Shown here: positions 43,766 through 56,845 of the stretch, piece by piece
Numbering within the stretch: position 1 is the stretch's first letter
Layout of the letters: the number at the start of each line of letters is the position of its first letter
Assembly (NCBI RefSeq): GCF_000003815.2
Contig: NC_049983.1
Span: forward strand, 15,810,246-15,874,245
Length of the DNA: 64,000 nucleotides
Source: Branchiostoma floridae
Lineage: Eukaryota; Chordata; Leptocardii; Amphioxiformes; Branchiostomatidae
Direction: 5' to 3'
Program-made: the position numbers and the translations under genes
Notes under the pieces: generated by a model
Told to the model about the DNA's origin: nothing
Database searches by the model: none
Seen by the model: the letters and a program-made list of their open reading frames with translations, nothing else

Positions 43766-46700
43766 ATATAATTTGAGCTAACGAGAGTTAGAAAGATCTT
43801 AATGAACAAGTTAGTCTCAAGAGTAATCTTCTAAATAGTACCTCCATTGGATACTGTGGACGTTCTCAGCGACCACGAAATAGTGACTTGGAAAATACAA
43901 AGAGTAATCATCTCAAGAGACACCTGACCCACCTCATAAGCAGACTATGGTATAGCAATGAGACTTACCGAGAGAGGAGCGATGGCCCCAGTGCCGTTTG
44001 CTGGACAGACACAACAATCTCCTGGTGACCAAGGCCCATTCTGTATATGAGTCAGAGTCAGTAGTTACAATGTATAAGTAGAAAGATGAAAGTGGATATT
44101 CGATGTAGAAAAAGCTATGCGCTTTTAGAGGTATAGGTCACAGTAAGCATATCCATTTAGCTAAATCCATACAAAGACAAGGCAAATAATCAATTTAGGT
44201 TCATCTAGATCAATGTTAGGCCACAGCAAGTAAATTTCATGGATGGCATCCTCGGCAGACTGCAAAAATAATGAGATAAGGCGAAGAAAACAAGATGGGT
44301 AAAAAAACAAGAAGCAAGTTTTCAAAATAGACACCATAAACGTTGTTACAAGAATTGAAGTGACCAAATACAGCATCACAACCAACAAGGTATTCATTCC
44401 TGTATTCAATAAGTGCACAAGTGTAGTAAAAGTGACACTAGTGTGGTAGACTGGTATCACTAACAATGATGGCCATCACACCCATGGCTTCCATATGGGT
44501 GCCACTCTTACAGCTATCCAGCAAGTTTCAATTCTGCAACTACAGTCAGGGCTACCACTCCAGTGTCACTTCTGCATATTGTAGTAGATTTCAACACAAC
44601 CTGTTTACCCATTGTGGTCTATCTGACCATCCATGAATAAAAACATTTGAATCAGGCGAAAATTATTGAGGGCGCGGATCGATGTTATATATACAATTTA
44701 CTTGCTGTCTCCTTACTTGCACCAAAGATATACATTGTACTCATACCGGCGGGCCAGTATTGGGGCCTGGATTGACGACTGGGCCTGGGTTGTTTGGCTT
44801 TACAGAGGATGGGTTGGTCGGTGTGGTGGTGGGTATTACACCTGGGTTGCTTCCTCCACTCGGGTTGTTTGTTGTAACTGGTTGTTGTGGGAGGGCTGGG
44901 ACACAGATACTGTCAAAGGTTCCTCTGTAGCTGACACCAGTGCTAACAGGCCAGCCCTGGACCGTAAATACGTTGGGACAATATCATATAGTATTGTATA
45001 GTATTGTATAGTATAGTATAGTATAGTATAGTATAGTATAGTATAGCATAGCATAGTATATCATAGTATAACATAGTATTGTATAGTATAATATAGTATA
45101 GTATAGTATAGTATAGTATAGTATAGTATAGTATAGTATAGCATAGCATAGCATAGCATAGCATAGCATAGTATAGTATAGTATAGTATAGCATAGTATA
45201 GCATTGTCTGGCTCTCAGCGGTAATGACACAGATAACATTGCATTATACGAAACATAAATCGGTATGTACACGGTTACTATGACTATACATAGTTCTTAT
45301 ATCATGTACGGGAGCGCTAATTAGTTAAGCACTCACAGGTTTCAAATCCAGTTGAATTCCTCCAGCATTTGTGGCAGTCACAAGTTTTTCTACTTCCGCC
45401 GTCAGGTTGTCGTTGCTGTCAACAGGCTTTGATATGGAGAACTCGATGTAGTCCTGTAAGTAAAACCAAGACGTTTATATATTTGATAGAACGAGAAGAA
45501 AATTGTTTTGCAAATGTAGCATTCTTCCTGTTTTCCAGAACGAATCCATCTTTGATGTGAATTCAAAGATTCATTGCAATGGTACAATTCTCCACATTAT
45601 GTTAGCCTCCATCAGGCTTCCCTATGGGAGTAAAGGGGATAGTAGGATTCGGCGAAACAATGGGGAAATTGGTGAGGAGAGCTAGAGTTAGTCCATGTTA
45701 ATGTTTTCCCTCCGGGCGGCCAATTTCTGTGGTAGCAAAACTCCCCTGACAAATTAAATCATTCTCCCTATAACAGTCAGCGTAGTCAGTCTGGGAGAGA
45801 CTAATATTTTGTAATAAATGTTTTACTCTAAATAACACACGACTACGAACCTGCCCTCTTTCCAGAATCCTGCTTGAGTTCACGTACTGCTGGGATATGC
45901 CAGCATTCGTCAGTGCAGTTTTCAGTTTGGGATGAAGCTCGCTTTCTGACACGGAGTACCGACTGACCAGATTGTCAAAGTCAACACCATTGAAGACCAT
46001 CCTTACAACCATGCTGATGCAAAAATAAAGGCAGGCATTTCGAACTTTAAACAACTAATAGTATACAGACATCAAATGCCCCCTCCAAAATTTCCAAAAA
46101 CTTCAATCCATGAAGAAAATGAAATCCCCCTTTTCTGGTACCTGTATTTTTCTTTACAATTATTCCATAGCAAAGCCGATCAAAGACGTTAGGCTGGAGG
46201 GTCTTATTCTAGCGTCGATGCCAGTCCCCCTGTGGTCCTAAGTAAAATCATAATAGATTTAAATCCCCCTAGTGCCCATAGGCGAAATACTGTGTTCTGC
46301 TATCCCAATATCTATATGCCTGGGGCTCTAACATTAGACCTCGATTCACATGGGCATTTGGAACTGTGAACTGGCTTATTGAAAGGATTATATACGACAG
46401 TAGGGAAACTACACAGTAGATACATGTACCTTCTTGGTGATATCTCATTAATAAATATGTAAACGAGAAGATATACTTTAAGGGACATAACTTCAATATG
46501 TCTACGTTATGACCTACTCTGTGAAGTCCTCTGGGTTTCGAGTTCTGAAAAGATTCGGATTGATCACATCCCCCACAGTAAAGTTAGCCGCCAGTTCGAA
46601 AGCGTCTCGAATCTTCTCTTCGTACTCCGGGAGGAATCGATCCTGCATGGTGGCCTGAAGCTCAAAGGAAATCCCGGACTGGAAAAAATGGATGCAGTGA

Positions 46701-49700
46701 GTTGATAGTGATAAAAATATTATTCTTATCTGTTTTATGAATATCTACTTTGGTTTATGTCTGTCCAACCAATCAGCGCTAATCCACATGTAAAGTGAAC
46801 GTACCTGAACACAACAATGATAATTTACGTCATTGATGGCTTATCAATATCTAAGCTAATAGTCTAAGAGATCATAAGGCAGTGTAGTATACAAGTCGTA
46901 CTTTATAACAAGATAATAAAACTGGCGGCCGTAACAGGCATAAGTGGACTTTTTTGTTTTAGATGAATCGGAGATACCTTCTGCGCCTTCTTTGTCTATG
47001 TTAGGCTACACATGAAGGCCTCCCTGGAGGGCGATAGTGAGGTAAACGGTCACTGAATTTTCAATTACTTCACACCGTTTTGCCTCACCTATTCTTATGA
47101 CGTAGGTTGTAGCCAATGGATATGTTGCTAAATTAAACCTGAAATGTGATAAAGAGATAAATTGTTGCTGACTTTCCCTCCACAAAGTTTTGCCACTCCT
47201 ATTTTGATGACGTAGGCTGCACCCAATAGATATTTTTTGTACATGTAATTAACTTTAATTGATTCCTTATCCAATTCATTTAAGCAGTCTACATCTAAGT
47301 CACCTACATCGCTAATGGCGACGTTTCTGATGATCTTGTCTGTTGAACCCAAAATGGCGGCCACCTCCAAGCGGAACTGTTCCACAAGCTGCTGTCTCTG
47401 CACTTGGGTCAGGTCACGTGTCTGGTTACAGGGAATGAAGGCGAAGTGATCTACCCTGGGGAAAGAAAGAAAGAGCTAAGCTTTGTTCTCACATTTCGTT
47501 TGTCAGTAAAATATTTGGAGAAATTCTTTAACAGTTGTGTGAAATGTTTATAGAAATTTTGCCGGTACATTTTAAGATTTTAAGATAATCGAGCCCCCAA
47601 TACTTTTAGTTTTAAAATTTCTGGGGGAGGCCGGAATCGTGTTCCTTTGACTTACATTCCTTTTTTCAATGACTCAAAGAATATTGCACTTATCCCATTT
47701 AATTTCGTTTCTCTTCAATCGAAATATCAACACTAATAAACTGACAGCAAAAGTTTAGTGCTACCTGTCAATTTCTGTCATCTCTATCTGTATGAATAAT
47801 GAAAGACATTGTCTTTAGAAAAAAATCAGAGACTTCTAATATATGAAATGTGCATATGTAAACATTGATTATGATAATAAACGTTAAATCAGACCTTTCC
47901 GTTTACTAGGAATACGTCAATTATTTGTTATGTGACATATACAATATAGGTTACCATTCTACAAGGTAACAGTCGTCGCCACATCCGGGACCTTCGTTCA
48001 GTGTGCACCAGCCGCAGCTCGGGACAGCAACGCACTCGCCTTGGGAAGGACTGTGGAAGATATCATACGCAGACATTACTACAACCAAATGGCATCCGTA
48101 AATCGTTTTTACATCTTTGTTACAATACTGTTGTGCTTCAGCCCTGTGTCCAGAATGGCTCATAAATATTTTGGCCAAAATAGGAAAACAATACATGCCA
48201 TGATTGGATTAATTGTTGTCAGTATTGTGGCTGTGCAACTATTGTAAAGTAGTAGTAAAGGAACATAAATTATTTTGTGTGTGCAGCCGCGTTTTCCTCA
48301 TATCATTATTAATGTCGCATGCACTGGACGTTGAATAGCGCACAGCCTTTGAAATAATATAGAAAGTACGATAAAAACAATTACAAACTCACATTGTCGA
48401 GCAGTTGTACTGGCAAATGCTGTAGAACCCGAGCTCGTAGGAAATATCCAATGGCCGAACTGTACTTCCTAAAATCTCAACGCCAACTGTGCTGCTTGCG
48501 AAGGCTGCTGCGATGTCAGCCATCTTGGTGTCCTTGCGGGCGGGGTCCTTGTTTATTGTGAACGGTATGACATGCTGTGGAGAAAAAAGGGTACCTGTGT
48601 TTTTTTTTTTAAATTCGCGATATGAAGATAGACTGTCAGTAATTTTGTTCAACCACTTCTCTTTTATGTGTGTTAAACTAGTTTTGCAAACCACGTTAAT
48701 GTTCTCGACTTATCGATAGAAAGTGTGAAGGGATACTAAAACCGTCAAATGTTAGAGCATGTTAGCTGTAGACTTTATCCTAGGTCTGTTTTCACGCTGT
48801 TTATTTGCTGCATTGTGTAGCACTGTTGTTTTCAAATTTAATACCATGCGTGTTACCATGCACATCAAAGTGTAGAATGAGTTGAAGGAAGGACTTACAT
48901 CCTTTGCCCAGATGTTTGCCACCGTCGGTGCAAGCTCAGCAGGAATAACGCTCCTGTTGACCATGGCCCGTACTGCATCTTCCAGACGTCGCCTCTCGTC
49001 TAGAGACGTGGATAAAATCTCCGTGAAGTTGTGGGAAGCGTCAAACCGGAGGAAGAACTTGATACTGTAAAAGACATATCGATTATTTTCTTTTACATTC
49101 CAAAAGTAAATGCAGCAAATGTCTTTAGATTGGTGAGATGTGACGTCGTAAGTGCAGGCATAAGTTTCGAGAGGGATTACATGAGCTTGCTATTGATTAA
49201 ACATAGGGTTGAGTATTATTGAGAAGATCGGCAGTTTGACTTCAGAATTATACCAATGTGTGTTTCAAAGGTCAACAACCACATTTGACTCGTTGTGTAC
49301 GTCCCAGATTCAGAAGGTGGCATATTCGGAACAATCAGGTACTGAGCTATCCTAAAAAATACTAGAGCAAAACGTTTGTGTTGAAATCGAGATTTATCCA
49401 TTAGGAAATTCTGCCAACATAAAAGACTTTCATTTTAAGCTGGGGTTTCAAAGGCCACAGGCTCAAAGAGATGTACAACAGCATTTTGTATTTTGTCGAT
49501 TGCAAAAGTAATACAAGTTACGAAGAAGAAGACTGCACTAGCAGATCTGCAGATAAAGCGTGTCTAAGAAATGCATGTCCTACTCTGTGTAGTCAGTAGG
49601 ATCCCAGACTGGGTATTCGTTGCCGTTATATCTGAGGGTGACGCCAGACCAGTTGGAGACGTTCCTGAGGAAGCTGATGACGTCAGGAGTGATCCTCTGC

Positions 49701-51897
49701 AGCATGCTGCTTTTCAAGGAGAAGGAGACGGTGCGCTGCAGTAAGGACATCGACAAACTGTCAGAAATTTTCAAGCGAACTGACTACAGAGCTAAAACAT
49801 TGTTTCAAAACAAAGAGTTAGCGTATCAAAATTTGTACTGTCCTTCAGCAGTCTTTTCAGAGGTATTCATCAATTACGTCACGTGACGTCAGCATATACC
49901 TTCCTCCAGCTGGGCTACGAGCTGATGTCATTTGATATAGACGTAGCTGCTTCCGTTACGATTTGGAACGTATGTGATTGGCTTAAGTTTCGAAGGTGAC
50001 CGCCATAGGACAGTTACACATTTAATGCCCTAACATGTTGTGTTGATGCGAAGAATTAGCTCTGTACTATAATAGAACGTATAAATTTTCTCTAAAAGTA
50101 CAAACTAATGGATTATTAAGTCCCATCTTTTGAGAAAAGTAGTAATTTGAAATGGAATTGAGAGAAAGCGTGTGCGCGTGCTTTTGTGCGTGAGTGTGTG
50201 TGTGTGTGTATGTGTGTGTGTGTTATATATCCGGTCGTTTACCGCATAGTACCTTAACAATACATCAGTAAGAGGAAAACTTACATTTGTGATGGTGACA
50301 TTGAAGATGTTTCTGGATGTGTTAAACCCATTGAAGTTAGCTCTCAGGAGCTGCAGTACTTCATCTCGGAAACTGTCTTGGATTTGCTCTTCAGTCTGGT
50401 GGTCTATAACCTCAGGCAGGCAGGGGAAAAACACACTCAACTCCTCTTTCCTTCATGTGCAAAAGAGATGAATAACTGTCATGATTCAGATGTGATCTGA
50501 ATAATGTCAAGTCAAGCAAAATACTGCTTTATCCCCAATTTCCATTCAATCTGGTCAAATTTCTGCAGGAAAACTAATTCAGTGGTACATTAAGTCTGTT
50601 AGTTGTTATTAGTTTTATTACATGTATTAGTTATTGTTTTTCATTTGCATTGTTCAGATAATCATTATTATGGCAAACGCCATACGCACCGGACTAAAAG
50701 TAGTAAATTTCTCCACAACCAGAACTAAATAATTGCTAAGAGTAGAGCTTCCAGATGATAAGCAAATGACTCATCCTCATACTAATCATAAAAAGAGTCT
50801 AAGAAGCCTATAACCCTTTTTAAAACCCTTTATCTCTGTTATATGCTTTGTCTGAAACTTGCCTATTCCCTTATGACCTCAATGAAAAGCGGCCTGCAGG
50901 CCGATTTGAGCTTTCATGAATTAAGGTTCAAACAAACAAACAAACAAAACGTTTATGGTCTTAAAACGCAAACTTACGTTTCCTCTTGCAGCAGACAATC
51001 AGCACCGCAGTGTGGCGATCCTTCAAACACGCACCATTCGCAGGAGGTATGTTCATAGCACGCAAGCTCATCTCTAAGAGTCCGGGCAAAAGGAAAAAAA
51101 AACTCTTAATTTTAAATTGAATTAGCATGGACATCAAGCATCTACTAAACAGGAAAGGGATGCATTGAGGCCAGATAACTAGGATGAACTCCAGCACAGA
51201 CTCTAAAAAACTCCTTTAATTAATCTCACCTAGGTGCACAGACAGGGGGACAGAAGTCACAGCTTTCGGTGGTCTCGTATTTTATGGCCTGAATTTGAAG
51301 ACTTCCCACGTGGATAATGAAGTTTCCTATGTTGCTCACAATCTGCAGTGCTTCTGCCCCTATTGCATCTACCTGGTCTAGCGGGACGCTAATGCTGAAG
51401 GTGCAGTAATTCTGTGAAAGCAACAAAAAGAGTTACACAAACATGTCTATACTTCATACTGTTTTTTACATATCTAAATATGTGTACATCTTAAGAGAGA
51501 GCAGCCTGGAGTTGACCTCTAACGTAGTTTGCCATTTACGCCATATTTCGTTTGTTTTTTCTTTTGTAAGAAAAGTGTATCTACAGGTCTCTATTTATGT
51601 ATTTTTCGTTAAAAGACATTGTTTACACTTTATTCATAACTCATTATATTGCTAATACCACAGTAGGTTACATACACTTTGAATCCATATGTTCTCTAAG
51701 TTCAGGGTTGCGACAGACGAAGGACCGAGCGTCGTGCTGACAAAGTTGATGATGTCCTGCTCCAAAACATCACGGAGAGTAAAGTTCGACTCCAGGACGG
51801 CGTCAAAGTCTATGTCTCCCCCGTTCTGGTCTTCAAAGCTGATCTCAAATTTGACACTGTAACAGAATTGTATATATCTATATCTATATCTATATCT

Positions 51898-51980
<83 letters not shown>

Positions 51981-54900
51981 TTTGGCTGTTGCTTTAAAAC
52001 AATCAAAGATTTCGTACATTTTTTGTGATAAACGACATTGTAATAAAGATATAATTCATCCAGCCTGAAGGTGTTTGACACCAGTTTTGCACGTTATATT
52101 TCATTGCCTACGTGCAGGTTACGTATAAAAGACTCATAGGTTGATTGACCAAACAATAAATGTGCCCCCTATTAACCAATAAATGACTCATAGACTTGTA
52201 GACCCTTTAACATGCTTAAGATGAGGGTCTCCTTAAATATACGACATTTCTGATGAAAGACATATTCATAGAAACTAGCCAATCGTTCTAGAGTTGAGCG
52301 TAAAAGGTGATAAGCATCTTTATGTCATACCTGTGACGCGAAAACATTCGATACGGGTGTTCTGGAACGGGGCCATAACTTTCTGTGTGGCCCAGGTTCG
52401 AAAAGCGTATCACAAAGGCTTTCTTCGAGTAAATCGAACCATTTCGAGCGGGCCGAGTGTGGCACGGTTGGCAATTCGAATACCTGATTCAGACGTTGGA
52501 ACATTGCTGTTGCACACTTTTGGTTCGAGGGCACCAAGTTTGTTCAACTTCTGGCGCATTTCGCATCAAAACATGGGTTTTCTCAGGTGGGTATGACATA
52601 AATAAAATACAACACGGTGTATTCCGCATCACCCGAGGTCCCAGCTTTCCCGCGGGTCGGATCACCCTCCGGCCTTCGGCCGTCGGGCGATCCGACCCGC
52701 GGTCGGGCTGGTACCTCGGGTGATACGGAATACACCGTGTTGTATTTTATATTTCTTTGGGGTACGTTTGGGTTTCGAACTATGGATTATGAGTCGTCGA
52801 TTTGATCTTTTCTGTTGAACGATATTATTTCCTTTGATAGCATCCGTCCTAAATTTCCAGCTGTTATATGCCCCGAATCAACACTTGGGTATCAGTAGAA
52901 AAATCGAGATGTATCCTTTCTGCTTACGTGTTGTTAAACTTGTCGTCAGGATTGGCCGATCTGAAGCCATCGAAGGTGAATTCTTGGTCCCACGATAGGA
53001 TATCCCGAATGGCGTTTTGCAGGCCCGTCAGGTTCTGGTATCCCATCGTGCTCTGGATTCTAAAGTCGATGGTATCCTGTGGACAGATAGTAGTATTGAA
53101 CACAGTTTTGGTCGGTCAACATTATTGAGAAATATCAATGCATCAATGTAAGAATTCTTAAAACATTATTATAGTGACTAATTACTAGTCACTAGTGCTA
53201 ACAGTAAAGAAAAACTTACTCTGCCCACTTGGACGGCGTGAATGACTTTCTCCGGCACCTGGAATCCTCTGTTTTGGAGCGCGGCGCGCAGAGAACTCAG
53301 GAAGCTGTCAGCCACGTCCTGCTGCAGCTGGGATGTACCATTCAGGTTCACAGGGACGAACAGGCACGGGAAGTACGCAGACATGTCTATACTACAAGAC
53401 AAAAGAAGAATGTGTTAGAAAATGAAAATAACAACACTAGAAGATCAGGAGCTTCAGTTTCATATACCTATATATCGCATTTATCTATCTATGTAATCTG
53501 TGTCTCTATGTTTCTCCCTCCATACATTTAGATTAATCTGGTATATGTTTACAGTAAAAACTTATTTATGAAGGACAAGATATGAGACAATCTAACAGCA
53601 GTACACAGTATACGGTATGGCGGAACAATACAATAAGTACATATGTAGATGGCCATAGCCCTGCACTTACTGTTCTATCAGGTACGCGTCATCCAAGCAC
53701 GTGACTGGGTTGTCATAATCCGCCCAATCACATCCCGGGATCAGGGTACAGGAGTCACGATCAGTACTGATGGAATCAAAGGAGTTAGTATAACAAACAC
53801 CACAAACGATTAAGCAATAATTGTTCAACAATTAAAATAAATTCGCATCTGCAAGTTTTCAACAAAGGAACTGATGCAGTACTATTCCAAAAAAAATTAA
53901 TTTTGTTGGTTATTTCTGGAACTTTTTTTGCAGAATTATATGATGGGAAAGAGAGATAGCTATTTCCCATGCATGTGTGCTAGTTGGACATGAATAAGCA
54001 CGAAGATCTTTGGTGTCAATCTATATATTGAACAGAAATGTGTTAATTTCTTATATTTTTCATTTGAGCGACGTGACCCTTACCCATCCTGGCACGGTTG
54101 AGGGCACAGAACGTCAAACGACCCGTTGACAACCATGTCCACAGGCCGCCATCTTGCACCATCGATGTTGAAGAATACAGAGTTTGCAGCAATCGTCTGA
54201 CGTAACTTGTCTGCTTCATCCAGAAGACCTGTGGGTTCATCTGCAGGCTTGCTTATCGTGAAGGGAATGACGTTCTGTGAAAAATATCATCATAGAATGT
54301 AGGTTAAAACGGAAGTGTAAAACACTTCTTGTTTGAGATTGCCCTGTTTTTAAAGGGGAGGGAAGAACAGTTTTCACACCAACAAAAACTTCATGATTAT
54401 TTGCCTTGTTGATTAGCAGTAACTGGTACATGTACCTGTGAATGATACGTAAACAGAAGAGGCACTTCCTTTAACATATTAAGCAGTAACAGAGTTAAGA
54501 TATTTTCAACCATTTCAAAATGTCCAACTTGCAAAGAAAAAAACTGAATTTTGTTGTATCAAGAGAGGCAAAATGTAGTCTACATATGTCGATGGCATAT
54601 CCATATATTCCATGAACATAAGCACGCGAAGGCAACAGTCCTTCTACCTCTCAGTACCAGCCACAAAGGTCATGTCGAGCCTTACCCTTTCCACCCAAAT
54701 GTCTCCAAGTGTCGCAAGGACTGCTGGCGTGATACTTGCAGTTACGAGGTTGTTTCTCATTTGAACTTGGATCTTGCCTCGCAGCGTCAGATCGTTGGCC
54801 AGCATTGGGTCCAAATCCAATGTGGAATTGAATATGAGCTGGACACGTAAGCTGCAACAACAAATCAGGAATATGGCATTTACACTGAGGTCGATGTCAG

Positions 54901-56800
54901 TTTTACCTGGACTTAAATCTACCCAATTATATTGTTGTTCCTCTGAAATCAATGCAGAAGGAGCAGCAAACACATCATTTATCCTGCACTTTATATACCT
55001 ACGAACATTTGAATGACTTTAAAAAAGAATTAAATTTGACTATAACTTCTATCACACATAGAAAACAATATTACTTGAAACAATATGATTGAAACAACAA
55101 ACAGATCTGTGAATAGATATGATTGTGAAAAGGCTAGTTTGATGACAAGAACATCCTTCCATCAAATCTCTATCAACATGACAAAACACCTTCGTACTTT
55201 GTATAGTCGTCCAGACCACGTGACCTGTAGCTGTTTGGATTGGCTGTGGTGCCTATGCGGAAGTCACGTGCCCACTCCAACTCCTGTCGGATAGTGTTGT
55301 AGTACTGCTGTAGGGTGGCGTGCTGCATGGTGCCTTGGAGTACGAAGGTTATGGTGTCATCCTGGGTAGAGGGAGAAGAAAGCCAGTTCATATCCAACGC
55401 AGGACAGATAGATATTTATTTATATAAAGTTTGCATCTTTTAAGTATTTTGAGCTAATATGTGAGCTTGCCAATGTACCTGAAGACTTTAACAACCGCCA
55501 CGTACGTGATTTGATTTGATTTATTCGGCTGTATAGGTACCCAAATAGCCTGAGGCTACTGTCAAGGGGTAGCCCTGGTAACTGTACAATATACAATATA
55601 CAATAGCGGCATAGCGTTTACCAATACAATAGGTTTGTTTTTCTAACTAGGTGCGGTCTATATTGTTTTGCTTACATCGACGATCCTGAAGGAGTTGATA
55701 TCGATGGCTTTCTGAGGGACACCGGGCAACATGGCGTGCAGTTTGTTCTTGAAGTCCCTGAAAAGCTCTCTCTGTTGTGGTGCAGACAGGGATTCAAAGT
55801 CTGCGCATGGGAACAATGTCTCTATCTCTATTCTGCATGGAAAGATAACAATCATCTTATTAGTATTCAGTGACATTTTCTTAGCCAATTACACCTTTCC
55901 ACGACAAACTCAGAAAGGAACGTGTTAAATTTTACAATGCTCTAATACGTGCAAGAAACGCAAGATAAGTAAAGAACTGACTTAAGATGACAATATACGG
56001 AATTTGTAGGCAAGATCGTACAACTTAGACGTTTCTTACCTGTCGGCCAGTAGACTGTTGTCCGAACAAACCTGTGGCGTATCAAAATCCCCCCAGTCAC
56101 ATCCGGGGATTTTCACACAGTCGGCCTCATCCGTTCTGTTCGAAGAAAAGAAATATGATAAATCTATTCACTCAGTTTCTGCGATGAGTCAGAATATCGT
56201 GCTTTTGTAAAGGTCCCAAAATATCAATAAAAAAGAATGATATTCTAACATCTCTGACGTCAATCGACGTTACATTACATCTAAGACCACTTTAATAGGA
56301 TTGATTATTGAGATTAGACCACTACATCACTCACCCGTCAGTACAGGGTCTCGGGCAGATAGTCTCGAATGAGCCTTCCGTTTCCATGGAGACGGCGGTG
56401 TAGGTCCGCCCGTCAACCGTCACCCGGACTCGCCCTGCGACGACTTCCGGCTCCAGCTTATCGGCCTCCTGCTGCAGACTGACGGCGCTGGCTGGTGCCT
56501 TGTGGATCATCAGTGGGATGATGTCCTGCAAAAACATGGTTTATGATTCGCATATTTTATTCATTGGATGATGTTTACTAGTATGTTTGTAGTTAGTGAA
56601 TTTAGGTTACCGTGGAAATCAGTCAATTGCCCAACAGTGTATAAGATCGTCAAATTGATGTTATTAAACACAGTCATACTTCACACATTCTTCAATATTC
56701 CTGATCTAATTTTGTTGTCAAAGACGTTAATGGCTTTAACAATTATTTGTGTTGTATCATTGTAGAGACTCATCTGAACAGGTAGGTTACTTGGCCATTA

Positions 56801-56845
<45 letters not shown>

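Noticed and set aside
44161-44262. Possible extra gene R exon (SAEDAIHEIYLLWPN)
   Set aside because: It has an acceptor-like start but no convincing donor in phase. The surrounding intron looks like inserted repetitive DNA, and the 44747 and 43969 exons already join in frame.
44836-45272. Tyr/Leu/Cys-rich frames
   Set aside because: They are translations of the GTATA/GCATA microsatellite.
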